From Bacillota bacterium (GTDB lineage: Bacteria > Bacillota > Clostridia > Lachnospirales > Lachnospiraceae), in NCBI GenBank assembly GCA_023436225.1, contig JAEZKA010000025.1, positions 62,001-126,000 on the forward strand: a stretch of DNA of 64,000 bases. Direction: 5' to 3'. The translations under genes were made by a program, and so were the position numbers. Below the pieces are notes generated by a model that ran no database searches, was not told the origin of the DNA, and saw nothing but the letters and a program-made list of their open reading frames with translations. Position 1 is the first letter of the stretch. Every line of letters starts with the position of its first letter. Positions 53,674 through 62,771 of this stretch are shown here, piece by piece.

Positions 53674-54336
53674 CTAAATATGCATTTTCTTTCTTAATTC
53701 TGCCTTCATATTATCTCCCTGAAAAAGTATTAATGCCGACAGGCTGATTGCACTTGTCGCCACGCAGATTATCGAGGGAAAAGCCACACTCAGTATACCA
53801 GTCAGTATAAAAATAATCGGTATAAAACCAAAAATAATATCAATGAAGAGGTATACTATCAGATCACGGACTCCAATCTTTAAGATCTTTGCTGCAATGG
53901 CCATAACAACCATAGCACCAAAACAAATGATAGGAATTACAAAATTAATGGACCATCCAAGCCATCCCATGGACCAATCCCATAGGACCGATAATATACT
54001 GATTAACACTACCTGCCAGACAATTGTCTTGGGAATGTTATTCTTCTTGCGGATGATAATAAACAAACTGATCCACATACAGGCAATTCCTGCAGCAACG
54101 ATCAAAGACCATCTGGAATCCTTTGTAAAGATCAGATTGATTGCAAAGCTGATTATGATGGCAGCAATGGATACTAATATGATTACTCGGATAAAGATGT
54201 TAAACTCTTGAAAAATAGTCGGTAAATTTGGAAATACTTCTTCACTTTTTTCTTTATTATCAAGGATACCGCCACAAAGAGGGCACACCTCATAATTCCC
54301 CTTCAGAGATACCTTACAATTATCACATCTTTGCAT
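53674..54336 (-). CDS. Zinc-ribbon membrane protein (DUF6320-like)
   Basis: The 220-residue protein opens with a zinc ribbon, CDNCKVSLKGNYEVCPLCGG (two CxxC knuckles), followed by a linker and about six hydrophobic segments (55-205). I associate this arrangement with the DUF6320 family that accompanies alcohol acetyltransferase-like genes in clostridia, but this is from memory. AGGAGGT precedes the ATG, and only 11 bases separate it from the acyltransferase gene. It may anchor or regulate that enzyme at the membrane. Confidence 0.75.
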   Translation of the reverse strand: MQRCDNCKVSLKGNYEVCPLCGGILDNKEKSEEVFPNLPTIFQEFNIFIRVIILVSIAAIIISFAINLIFTKDSRWSLIVAAGIACMWISLFIIIRKKNNIPKTIVWQVVLISILSVLWDWSMGWLGWSINFVIPIICFGAMVVMAIAAKILKIGVRDLIVYLFIDIIFGFIPIIFILTGILSVAFPSIICVATSAISLSALILFQGDNMKAELRKKMHI

Positions 54337-54347
54337 TCGCCCACCTC

Positions 54348-55616
54348 CTATATATCCTTATAGTTGGAGGCAATAGTTACACCAATGCCTTCCTGGGTTA
54401 ATGTACGAAAGAAATTCTTCTGAATATCCATCCCTATAAAAGGAGAAGTAAAGCTGATTACCAGCTCATCTCCAAAGGAACACATGGCGATCTGAGGTCG
54501 TTTGGCACTGGTAAAGCAATCAAACAAATGAATGTAAGGTACCAGCTCCTTCGCAACATTAATCTTACCAATATTGGATAAGGTAGCCGTAATGCCACGG
54601 TCACTTAATCGAGTTGCGAAGCGGAGAATAGAATCCTTTAGCACTAACGGAATCACCCGCATGAATACATTATGCTCCAGGGCGGATAACCGATTAATAT
54701 GCTCTCGCAGTCTCTCCTCTGTAAGCTCCCTTGTAAAGGCTTCCTTCACCTCCAGAATAATATCCTCCAGCTTGTCCGAATTCTTGGCAAAATCATAGCT
54801 GACACCAACCGTTGTAAAGAAGTTTCTTGCCGTTACCGAAGGAAAATAGGTTCTTAGATTCACTGGTACTGTTAACCTTACCGGATACCTTCTGCTTCTG
54901 GTCGGCATGTCCATATAGATTGCCTTCATATAAAGTGCGGTCAGATACATGGTCATAGTCGTGTCATACCGATGTGCCAGCTGGAGAACCTCCTTAACTG
55001 ACATAACCCCCTCCACGATCCTAAGTCGATTATCAATGGCTCTTCTTCCGGTAATATGATATGCACGATTCAGTTTTATTTTATCCAGCGTCTTATCGCC
55101 ACTATAATGCTTTAAAAAGCTATCATCCATCTTCTGCGTAAAGGATGCATCGTAAGGTAGTTTAGGTAAGCCCTCTTTAAAATCATCTTCGTGCTTTATC
55201 GTAAGATAATAATAAACAATTGTATTTAAGAAGCCTAAAGCTCCTGTTCCATCCGTCAGGGCATGATACATCTCAAGATTAATTCTACGATTGAAATAAG
55301 ATACCTCAAACAGTAAATTCCTGCGGTTCTGCTTATACAGCATACTGCAGGGTAACTTTCGTTCCTCGACCACCTCAGGTCTTGCATCCGTACTGTCAAA
55401 ATAATACCAAAACATTCCCCTTCGTAAAACCGACTGATATAACGGAAATAAGGGTAATGCCTTATCTAACGCTTTTTGTAATATTTCTTTATCAATTTCC
55501 TCATGTAATTCACAAACAAATCGGAAAACCTTCGTATCCTTCTCATTTGTGTTAGGAGGAAATATCTTTGCTGCATTATCTAACTTCAACCATTCCAGCT
55601 GTTTCCTTCTTGTCAT
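54348..55616 (-). CDS. Condensation-domain-like (alcohol) acyltransferase
   Basis: The 422-residue protein belongs to the CoA-dependent acyltransferase/condensation superfamily. The catalytic motif HxxxDG is present as HALTDG (His118-Gly123), and ATLSNIGKI near residue 345 matches the second structural motif. Relatives include alcohol acetyltransferases and PapA-type enzymes that make esters. The start at 55616 follows AAAGGAGG at a rather long distance of 12 bases. Its neighbours are an HSL-type esterase and two membrane proteins. The acyl donor and acceptor are unknown. Confidence 0.85.
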   Translation of the reverse strand: MTRRKQLEWLKLDNAAKIFPPNTNEKDTKVFRFVCELHEEIDKEILQKALDKALPLFPLYQSVLRRGMFWYYFDSTDARPEVVEERKLPCSMLYKQNRRNLLFEVSYFNRRINLEMYHALTDGTGALGFLNTIVYYYLTIKHEDDFKEGLPKLPYDASFTQKMDDSFLKHYSGDKTLDKIKLNRAYHITGRRAIDNRLRIVEGVMSVKEVLQLAHRYDTTMTMYLTALYMKAIYMDMPTRSRRYPVRLTVPVNLRTYFPSVTARNFFTTVGVSYDFAKNSDKLEDIILEVKEAFTRELTEERLREHINRLSALEHNVFMRVIPLVLKDSILRFATRLSDRGITATLSNIGKINVAKELVPYIHLFDCFTSAKRPQIAMCSFGDELVISFTSPFIGMDIQKNFFRTLTQEGIGVTIASNYKDI

Positions 55617-55873
55617 AGAATCATGCTTCCTCCTTTCCTGTATCATTACCGATTATAATAAAACCCATATTATAATATGATCGGAGTATCAACAGCGGTA
55701 CAAATAACTAATATACATCAATTCCGTACAAGTAAAACAGTATACTGCTTCATCCTGTATGCACAATTTAATATAAGCTTTTATATTCCAATCATAGTAT
55801 TCTATAGAAAATAATGGTTTCCTCTATTATTAACGAATTTTCTTTACATTATCTTCAAGATATTGCTTTCGGT

Positions 55874-56797
55874 TTAATTATTATTCAAAAACTGATTGAT
55901 TAGCTCATAGCTGCGCTTCACATGAACAAAATGCTTCGGCAAGGACAGGAAGCCATGCAATGCATCCTTCATTCGATATACCTCCACCTGATTGCCAAAT
56001 TCATATAGCTTCTTGCCATAAGCCTCAGCCTCATCTCGCAAGGGATCATACTCCGCTGTAATGATCAGTGTCCTTGGCTGATTGGACAAGTCCTCTGCCA
56101 GAATTGGTGCAAGATAAGGATTCTTAAGATCCTCTTCACAGCTTATATATAAATCAATAAAGTCACAAATTCGTTTTGTAGTTAGTAGAAAATCTGTTCC
56201 GTTTTCTATCAAGGAGGGATAGGGAGATGTCTCACTGTGATTACTATCCGCAGAGGGATAAAGTAAAACCTGTCTAGCAGGAAGAAAGGTTCCCCGGTCT
56301 CTTGCCATCAAAGAGACAACAGCTGCCAGATTCCCCCCGGCACTGTCTCCAATCAGGGTGATATCCTCTGTCTTTACATCAAACAGCCGGGCATACTCAT
56401 AAAGCTCTTTGGTAACAGCATAACAATCCTCAGGTGCTGTTGGAAACTTGAACTCCGGTGCCAGTCGATAATCCACCGAGATCACGATATGACCAGTCTG
56501 CTTCGCCATATTAGCACAGACATTGGTATAGGTATCGATATTACCTACTACCCATCCGCCTCCATGGAAGAAAATCAGCAGCTTCTTCATGGCAAATTGC
56601 TCCGATGGCAGAAAGATACGAACTGGTATATCGTAATCACCGATCGATACCTTGTGATCCCACATCTCATATAAGGGCTTTATCACCGGATGAGCTGCTG
56701 TCTTTAGCTGCCTCTGTAGCTTATAGGTCTTCTTCAGATCCAGATCGGGATAAGACAAGGCACGTAGTGCCATTCTCATCGCTTTATTAATTGCCAT
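55874..56797 (-). CDS. HSL-family alpha/beta hydrolase (esterase)
   Basis: The 307-residue enzyme has the hormone-sensitive-lipase family oxyanion motif HGGGW (78-82), nucleophile Ser152 in GDSAGGN, an acid in EYDPLRDE and the catalytic His in ALHGFLS. It should hydrolyse small acyl esters in the cytoplasm. GGAGG precedes the ATG. It is the first gene of the four-gene group, 258 bases before the acyltransferase gene, so ester formation and hydrolysis are encoded side by side. Confidence 0.92.
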   Translation of the reverse strand: MAINKAMRMALRALSYPDLDLKKTYKLQRQLKTAAHPVIKPLYEMWDHKVSIGDYDIPVRIFLPSEQFAMKKLLIFFHGGGWVVGNIDTYTNVCANMAKQTGHIVISVDYRLAPEFKFPTAPEDCYAVTKELYEYARLFDVKTEDITLIGDSAGGNLAAVVSLMARDRGTFLPARQVLLYPSADSNHSETSPYPSLIENGTDFLLTTKRICDFIDLYISCEEDLKNPYLAPILAEDLSNQPRTLIITAEYDPLRDEAEAYGKKLYEFGNQVEVYRMKDALHGFLSLPKHFVHVKRSYELINQFLNNN

Positions 56798-57092
56798 TGA
56801 TGCCTCCGTATCTTAACAATTCTCGATAACGGATGAAATAGAGAATTAATTCACCGGTCATGAGTAATAACAGAAGAGTTGCAATTTAATTCTACTCAAG
56901 TTACTAATAAATGTCAAACAAATCGTTGGCTTTGCACCTACGAAACCTTTCGCTCTAATGCATCTCTCATAAGCTAAACATTCCCATGTGTCGATATTTG
57001 TGTTATAATTGTTCTCGACTGTATCATCGTTATTAACGATTTTCATTCATTATGACGGGTATTACAATAGCTTATTATGGAGGTTGAAAACA

Positions 57093-58190
57093 ATGTATTA
57101 CAAACAATATGGTGACACGAAAAAGAAGGTTTCTGCCATTGGAATGGGAACCATGCGGTATGATGACGCCGATGTCAATGCAGGTAATTATTCCAAATGC
57201 GCAGATGTTGTATTATATGCACACGAAAAGGGGATCAATTTCTTTGACTCTGCACCGTTCTATTGCAACGATAAAAGTGAGGAAATTACCGGTTTGGCAT
57301 TATCCCAGTTACCCAGAGACAGCTTCTACATATCTTCTAAGGTCAATTTGGGCTCATACGGAGGTAACTTTTCTCCGGATGCCTTCCGCCAGAGGCTGGA
57401 AACCTCGTTAACAAGACTTAAGGTCGATTATCTGGATTTTTATTATTTATGGTGTTTGTTGGACCTCGAATCCTTCCACAAGCAGTTTGATTTGATGTAT
57501 AGCTCCTTTGAGAAAGCAAAAGCAGAAGGTTTGATCAAGAACATCACCTTCTCTTCTCATATGCAGGGTGACCAACTGGAAGAGGTTGTGAATACCAATG
57601 CCTTCAAGGGCATGCTGATCGGCTATAACGCCTTGAATTACCGTTTCCGTCAAGCCGGTATCAGCGCCGCCAATAAGAATGGAATGGGTATTGTGGTTAT
57701 GAATCCCTTGGGCGGAGGCCTAATACCGAACAATCCAAAGGTATTCGAATATCTTACCGAAGGAACTGATCTGAATGTGGCACAGGCAGCATTGCGTTTT
57801 GTTGCTTCCCACAAGGAGATCTCTGTTGCTTTATGTGGCTGTACCACCAAGCAGCATGTCGATGAGGCGGTAGCTTCCGTCGAGGATCTGATTGAAAGAC
57901 CTGCAAGCGAGATTTATGCAGAATACGAGACCAAGGGTATGGCTCTGAATAATCTTTGCACCGGCTGTGGCTATTGTAAGCACTGTCCAGTGGATATCGA
58001 TATTCCAAAGTTCATGGATGCCTATAACGAGAAGCTTCTTGGTAACAGTATCACTAGCCGTCTAAAAGGACATTGGGGTATTTCTAATAAACTTGCTGCA
58101 GAATGCATCAAGTGCGGTCAGTGTGAGACACTATGCACCCAGCATCTTCCAATTATCGAACGTCTCGAGGAAATCGCTGTAATTAACTAA
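57093..58190 (+). CDS. Aldo/keto reductase with C-terminal 4Fe-4S ferredoxin domain
   Basis: The 365-residue enzyme has an AKR barrel with catalytic Asp52, Tyr57 and Lys83 (FFDSAPFY, YISSKVN). The usual catalytic-tetrad His position reads YYLWCL, with Trp120 in its place. The C-terminus carries two cluster motifs, CTGCGYCKHCPV and CIKCGQCETLC, typical of the anaerobe subgroup. The substrate is not known. The ATG at 57093 follows GGAGG; a longer frame has no ribosome-binding site. It ends in two hairpins at 58229-58320. Confidence 0.9.
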   Translation: MYYKQYGDTKKKVSAIGMGTMRYDDADVNAGNYSKCADVVLYAHEKGINFFDSAPFYCNDKSEEITGLALSQLPRDSFYISSKVNLGSYGGNFSPDAFRQRLETSLTRLKVDYLDFYYLWCLLDLESFHKQFDLMYSSFEKAKAEGLIKNITFSSHMQGDQLEEVVNTNAFKGMLIGYNALNYRFRQAGISAANKNGMGIVVMNPLGGGLIPNNPKVFEYLTEGTDLNVAQAALRFVASHKEISVALCGCTTKQHVDEAVASVEDLIERPASEIYAEYETKGMALNNLCTGCGYCKHCPVDIDIPKFMDAYNEKLLGNSITSRLKGHWGISNKLAAECIKCGQCETLCTQHLPIIERLEEIAVIN

Positions 58191-58228
58191 ATGAGTCGAT
58201 AATCAACTTAACGATCAAAAATACGTAA

Positions 58229-58320
58229 GGCACGTCGCATCTAACTTGAAAGTTATAATGCCACGTGCCCTTTGTGTATCAAGCCGGGAGAGGAAAAGCC
58301 AACTTCTTCAAGTTGGCTTT
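58229..58320 (+). terminator. Two hairpins after the aldo/keto reductase gene
   Basis: The first (GGCACGT-GCAT with ATG-CACGTGCC, 58229-58269) is followed by CTTTGTGT. The second is a perfect 11-pair stem AAAGCCAACTT/AAGTTGGCTTT with loop CTTC (58295-58320), directly before a GGAGGAGGAG stretch that starts the next small frame. Confidence 0.6.
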
Positions 58321-58336
58321 GGGGAGGAGGAGATTT

Positions 58337-58459
58337 ATGAAAAAAACTCTATGTTAAGTAGTAATTGACTTATTTATTGTTCTATTGCTTTTTATTCTTC
58401 TTCTATCTTATAACGTAATTATAATGTCTATTTATGGAGAAGGTATTAACGTTTCATGA
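58337..58459 (+). pseudogene. Small single-span membrane protein frame broken by a stop codon
   Basis: After the strong site GGAGGAGGAGATTT, the frame reads MKKTLC, then TAA, then continues for 33 codons with the very hydrophobic VVIDLFIVLLLFILLL and SYNVIIMSIYGEGINVS before TGA. A basic start followed by one membrane helix is what a small membrane protein would look like, so the TAA at codon 7 seems to be a nonsense mutation. The alternative is that MKKTLC is a genuine leader peptide for the ABC-F gene 200 bases downstream. The sequence between it and that gene shows no terminator with a T run. Confidence 0.4.
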
Positions 58460-58662
58460 ACATTTTAAGAACATTTAGACCTTATAGAAACAGCCTCAGA
58501 TACTCCTGCCCATACTTCGATGACCAAACGGGCCCTAAAACGATAACGGAAGTATTCCCCTGATTTTATGAAAACCAACAGTTTTTGCTTGCAAAATCAG
58601 GAATATACGATACAATAGAAATGGTTATTCTTTATTAATTGGATATTTCCAGGAGGTTATAC

Positions 58663-60306
58663 ATGATACAAGCTAGCAATGTAACTTTACGATTAGGAAA
58701 GAGAGCGTTGTTCGAGGATGTAAACATCAAGTTTACTGAGGGCAATTGCTACGGTTTAATCGGTGCAAATGGTGCCGGTAAGTCAACCTTTCTCAAGATA
58801 TTAAATGGGCAGATTGAGCCCAGCAAGGGTGAGATTATCATCACTCCAGGACAAAGATTATCCTTCTTACAACAGGATCACTTCAAATATGATGCATATC
58901 AGGTACTCGATACCGTAATAATGGGTAATAAACGCCTCTATGAGATCATGAAGGAAAAGGAAGTCATCTATGCGAAGGAAGATTTCACAGAAGAGGACGG
59001 CATACGCGCCAGTGAGCTCGAAGGCGAATTTGCAGCTATGGACGGCTGGGAAGCGGAATCCAATGCCGCATCCTTATTAAATGGCCTTGGCATTGAAACT
59101 GATCTACACTATAAGCTTATGAGCGAGTTAAGCGGTGGTGATAAGGTCAAGGTTCTGCTTGCGCAGGCTCTCTTTGGCAATCCTGACATCCTCTTACTCG
59201 ACGAGCCTACCAACCACTTAGACCTGGAAGCGATTCGTTGGTTAGAGGAGTTCTTAATTAACTTTGAAAATACCGTCATCGTAGTATCCCATGACCGTTA
59301 TTTCTTAAATAAGGTCTGTACCCATATTGCGGATATTGATTATGCCAAGATACAGCTTTATTCCGGTAACTATGACTTCTGGTATGAATCCAGTCAGTTA
59401 ATGGTTAAGCAGATGAAGGAAGCGAATAAGAAGAAGGAAGAAAAGATTAAGGAGCTGCAGGAATTCATCCAGCGCTTTAGTGCCAATGCTTCCAAATCCA
59501 AGCAAGCTACCTCCAGAAAGAAAGCACTTGAAAAAATTGAGCTGGATGACATCAGACCCTCCAGTAGAAAATATCCTTACATCGACTTTAGGCCCAGCCG
59601 TGAAATCGGTAACGAGGTTCTCTCCGTTGAGAACCTGTCTAAAACAATAGACGGTGTTAAGGTTCTTGATAAGATATCCTTTATTGTAGGCAAAGAAGAT
59701 AAGATTGCCTTTGTTGGCCCAAATACACAGGCTACCACTCTTCTCTTCAAGATTCTCTCCGGCGAGATCGAACCGGATGAAGGAACCTATAAATGGGGTA
59801 TCACCACCAATGTTTCCTACTTCCCGAAGGACAATACAAAGCTGTTCTCTGGTGATGAAACCATCGTTGACTTCTTAATGCCCTTCTCCCCTGAGAAGGA
59901 TGTAACCTATGTACGTGGCTTCATGGGCAGAATGCTCTTCGCCGGCGAGGAAGGTTCCAAGAAGGTTAACGTATTATCCGGTGGTGAAAGAGTTCGTGTT
60001 CTGTTATCCAAGATGATGATTGCAGGCGCCAATGTACTCATATTAGATGAGCCTACTAACCACCTAGATATGGAGTCAATTACCGCTTTAAATAACGGAT
60101 TAATCAAATTCCCGGGTGTCGCTTTATTCACTTCACCTGACCATCAGTTCATCCAGACTACCGCAAACCGTATTATGGAGATCTATAATGGTCATTTAAT
60201 TGATAAGATTACAACCTATGACGAATACCTTGATAGCGACGAACAGGCCAGAAAGAGACAGATCAGCCAGTTCGATGCTGAGGAGGAAAGCTCAGAACAA
60301 GAATAG
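58663..60306 (+). CDS. ABC-F family ATPase with degenerate second nucleotide site
   Basis: The 547-residue protein has two ABC domains joined by a charged coiled linker (KKKEEKIKELQEFIQRFSANASK), no membrane segments, and resembles YkpA/YbiT-type ABC-F translation factors. Domain 1 is intact: GANGAGKST, ELSGGDKVKV, LLLDEPTNHLD, VSHDRYF. Domain 2 keeps LSGGERVRV and LILDEPTNHLD, but its Walker A reads GPNTQATT (Ala357-Thr358 instead of Gly-Lys) and its switch motif SPDHQF has Pro492 where His is normal. It probably acts on the ribosome. The ATG follows AGGAGG; a TTG 24 bases earlier is not needed. Confidence 0.92.
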   Translation: MIQASNVTLRLGKRALFEDVNIKFTEGNCYGLIGANGAGKSTFLKILNGQIEPSKGEIIITPGQRLSFLQQDHFKYDAYQVLDTVIMGNKRLYEIMKEKEVIYAKEDFTEEDGIRASELEGEFAAMDGWEAESNAASLLNGLGIETDLHYKLMSELSGGDKVKVLLAQALFGNPDILLLDEPTNHLDLEAIRWLEEFLINFENTVIVVSHDRYFLNKVCTHIADIDYAKIQLYSGNYDFWYESSQLMVKQMKEANKKKEEKIKELQEFIQRFSANASKSKQATSRKKALEKIELDDIRPSSRKYPYIDFRPSREIGNEVLSVENLSKTIDGVKVLDKISFIVGKEDKIAFVGPNTQATTLLFKILSGEIEPDEGTYKWGITTNVSYFPKDNTKLFSGDETIVDFLMPFSPEKDVTYVRGFMGRMLFAGEEGSKKVNVLSGGERVRVLLSKMMIAGANVLILDEPTNHLDMESITALNNGLIKFPGVALFTSPDHQFIQTTANRIMEIYNGHLIDKITTYDEYLDSDEQARKRQISQFDAEEESSEQE

Positions 60307-60443
60307 CAGATATCATACGGCAAATTTGAGCAATCGCTTGAGTTTGCCGTGTCTGATTCAAGACAACAGAAAGTGCTCAAAGCTGCTTTCTAGCATTTGC
60401 GATAAGCTATCCCGTATAATTGATAGATGATCCGGTATTATAT

Positions 60444-60485
60444 ACTGCATAGTCTGCGGATTGAACCAGGCTGTGCAGTTTTTTT
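60444..60485 (+). terminator. Terminator after the ABC-F gene
   Basis: ACTGCATAG (60444-60452) pairs with CTGTGCAGT (60471-60479), followed by seven T residues. It excludes a start codon proposed at 60461 for the next gene. Confidence 0.8.
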
Positions 60486-60550
60486 ACGCAACAAGAACAA
60501 GCGAAGCAGAATACAATAATTATGAGAATATAACATTAGGAGAATTTACT

Positions 60551-61363
60551 GTGCCCTTCAAAGACAATATATGTATTGAACTGTCACGCCCGGAGTATGT
60601 ACCCGTTTTTAAAGACGGTAGCTTTCAATATGGCGGAAGCCAGATGTGGTTTTCTGATCAGAATCGGTATAGTAAGGATTATATTCTTCATAACTACGGT
60701 TGCGGAACCGTTGCAACCGCTGACCTGTTTCTATATCTGGCATTGCAGAAGAAGTCTTACCGGACTGAAGTCACAGCCACAGCCATAAACATGGAGGATA
60801 AAATAAATTTCACAGAATATACTGACTACCTCCGCCTCATTAATACCAAATACACCAAGACACGCCGTCATCTGGCTGTCCTTGGCCCGACTGCTGCTTC
60901 TGCAATTAATTCATATTCTAACTTTTATGGTCTTGGCCTTAAGGCATCCTGGAAGTGGAAGCTAAACTATTATGATATGTATAATCTAATAGAAGAAATG
61001 CTCTGGAAGGACATTCCTGTTATCCTGTCCATCGGCCCAAACACCCCGAATCTTTGGGGGAAGAAGGGTATTCCCTTCTATGAGCTAAAGGAAATTGATT
61101 ATCAGGAGCCAAAAGAAGATACGAAAGAGAAGCCAGAAGGAATATCGAAGCCTTATTACTATAAAGCTGTTCATGAAAACATCTGCGGGCATTATGTTAC
61201 CGTCACTGCCCTGATTAAGGATGAGGTAACCGGTCGTATCATGCTTCGCATCTCCTCCTGGGGAAAGAAGTATTATATCAATTATGAGGAATACTGGGAT
61301 TATATCGAGAATATCAGCGGTACCTTTACCTCCAGCATGATATACATGAAAGAGAATTACTAA
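60551..61363 (+). CDS. Putative C39-like cysteine peptidase fold protein
   Basis: The 270-residue protein, read from GTG at 60551 (eight bases after TTAGGAG), has NYGCGTVATADLFLYLAL with a Cys at the start of a helix, and later ENICGHYVTVTALI with a His in a strand, then RISSWGKKYYINYEEYWDYI. Cys-helix followed by His-strand and a polar residue is the order of papain-like and C39-like peptidases. No signal peptide or transporter fusion is visible. Peptidase activity is an inference from this pattern; it could be a non-catalytic relative. I do not recognise a named family. Confidence 0.6.
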   Translation: MPFKDNICIELSRPEYVPVFKDGSFQYGGSQMWFSDQNRYSKDYILHNYGCGTVATADLFLYLALQKKSYRTEVTATAINMEDKINFTEYTDYLRLINTKYTKTRRHLAVLGPTAASAINSYSNFYGLGLKASWKWKLNYYDMYNLIEEMLWKDIPVILSIGPNTPNLWGKKGIPFYELKEIDYQEPKEDTKEKPEGISKPYYYKAVHENICGHYVTVTALIKDEVTGRIMLRISSWGKKYYINYEEYWDYIENISGTFTSSMIYMKENY

Positions 61364-61386
61364 ATAAAATACGATATCATTTATAT

Positions 61387-61446
61387 TATAAACGAAGGAA
61401 GATGGATCGTTTGGCTTTATCCATCTTCCTTCGTTTATATAATATT
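61387..61446. terminator. Bidirectional terminator with a 21-base-pair stem
   Basis: Positions 61387-61407 and 61419-61439 are perfect inverted repeats (outer TATAAACGAAGG) with an 11-base loop. T-rich tails on both sides end the convergent transcripts of the peptidase-like and flavodoxin-like genes. Confidence 0.9.
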
Positions 61447-61458
61447 TTTCTATTCACA

Positions 61459-62085
61459 CTATCGTCTCATAGATAAATCCTTTGTCTTAAGCCCGTTCGC
61501 TCTGATATATTTTCTCCATCCCTGCTCTGCAGCCAGCTTATAAAGAATACGAGGAATTCCGGCGTTCACATAGATGTTATCAGCACTGCTCTTTCGCCTG
61601 ATATTTTCGATTAAGACATTCAGCGCGAGAGATATATTCTTCTTAGGCCCCTTTCCGTCAGGAACATTCCTAAGACTATGAATCATTACTCCCCCACCGA
61701 AGCCGATTCCCTGTCCCCAAGTGACTCCACTCTTGATGCACCAATTCCTAAGTATCTGTAAGGCATATTGATTCTGATGTCCTTCATAAAAACCAGCATT
61801 ACAGATGGCATATACCACAATATCTGTTTTATGCCCCTTAAGCCGTTCCCTCAGCTCCTCCAGACAATGCAGCAGATGAGAAGGTATCCCATCTAGATAT
61901 AAGGGAAAGGCAAATACCAGAACATCATGATTGATCACCTCTTCCGGATTATTTAGCTCCGGTGTCCGAAAGCTGTACTCCGTTACCACATAGTCCTTAA
62001 GCTGCTTCTTTAAATCCTCCAAAAAACATTCGGAGGTACTGTTTTTTGCTTTCGGACTTCCATTGATCAGTGCTATTCTTACCAT
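61459..62085 (-). CDS. Flavodoxin-fold NAD(P)H-dependent oxidoreductase
   Basis: The 208-residue protein starts with the flavin phosphate loop VRIALINGSPKAKNSTSECF, then VLVFAFPLYLDGIPSHLL and YAICNAGFYEGHQNQYAL, the order of flavodoxin-like FMN proteins. A longer-than-usual helical C-terminus follows. GGAGGGGGAT lies before the ATG, which is inside the preceding gene (seven-base overlap), indicating coupling. The electron partner is not known. Confidence 0.85.
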   Translation of the reverse strand: MVRIALINGSPKAKNSTSECFLEDLKKQLKDYVVTEYSFRTPELNNPEEVINHDVLVFAFPLYLDGIPSHLLHCLEELRERLKGHKTDIVVYAICNAGFYEGHQNQYALQILRNWCIKSGVTWGQGIGFGGGVMIHSLRNVPDGKGPKKNISLALNVLIENIRRKSSADNIYVNAGIPRILYKLAAEQGWRKYIRANGLKTKDLSMRR

Positions 62086-62573
62086 AGATCCCCCTCCATC
62101 AATTCCTTCATCGTTAAGAAACGGATCTCTTCAAATCGTGCATCCAGATTGACACTGACCGCTTCAACATATCCATTCGCCGTATCCTTCTCATCCTGAG
62201 TGATATCCTCACCGTAGAAAAATACTCTTAAGCGGATTACATTGTCATATCGGCGCTTATGATGCATCTCCTTGTTCCTTATCTTAAAATTCGCATGGAG
62301 ATAAGATATACTTCGATCCATTACATTCTTCACATATGGACTGAAGCCTCCGTAATTCATCCTGCTGATTACAATTAGCTCCTTCGTCTTTCCCAACCTT
62401 GCACCCATAGACTCATATCCGTCCTTAATGACACATTGACCGGGGGTCTTAACCCAACAGCCAAAGCAACCGATGCAGTTATGAATGGAATGATTTTCGC
62501 AAATGATAAGGTCATCCTCGGTCTTAGCTAACACCTTCTCTGCCTGCTCCGGATTCAAATCATGTATGATCAT
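62079..62573 (-). CDS. Flavodoxin-family protein with Cys pair
   Basis: The 164-residue protein shows CIGCFGCWVKTPGQCVIKDG, the Cys-rich segment common in NADPH-dependent FMN reductases of anaerobes, and SRMNYGGFSPYVKNVMDRSISY at the flavin site. The N-terminus lacks the usual phosphate-binding loop GSPR, so it is either shortened or binds flavin differently; this may be compensated by the overlapping partner gene, which has the loop. AGGAGG precedes the ATG. Confidence 0.8.
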   Translation of the reverse strand: MIIHDLNPEQAEKVLAKTEDDLIICENHSIHNCIGCFGCWVKTPGQCVIKDGYESMGARLGKTKELIVISRMNYGGFSPYVKNVMDRSISYLHANFKIRNKEMHHKRRYDNVIRLRVFFYGEDITQDEKDTANGYVEAVSVNLDARFEEIRFLTMKELMEGDLW

Positions 62574-62771
62574 TTAGCTCCTCCTAATATCGTTTATCTC
62601 TCTTACTACTTAGCTTTGATAAGATAGATAACAACATTTCCCATAATTGTTAATTTATATTTTCATATTACATGACCATCTCTCCAGATGCAAGTAAAAA
62701 AACATAGTATTACCAGGCTGGCACTATCCCCTATCAATGATTTGCTAGAAAGAGGCAGATCGTTACTCACT

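Noticed and set aside
58337..58357. MKKTLC as a proven leader peptide of the ABC-F gene
   Set aside because: No terminator or antiterminator pair lies between it and the ABC-F start, and the frame continues as a membrane helix after the stop.
60461..60550. TTG start at 60461 for the peptidase-like protein
   Set aside because: This codon lies inside the loop of the ABC-F terminator; GTG at 60551 has a ribosome-binding site.
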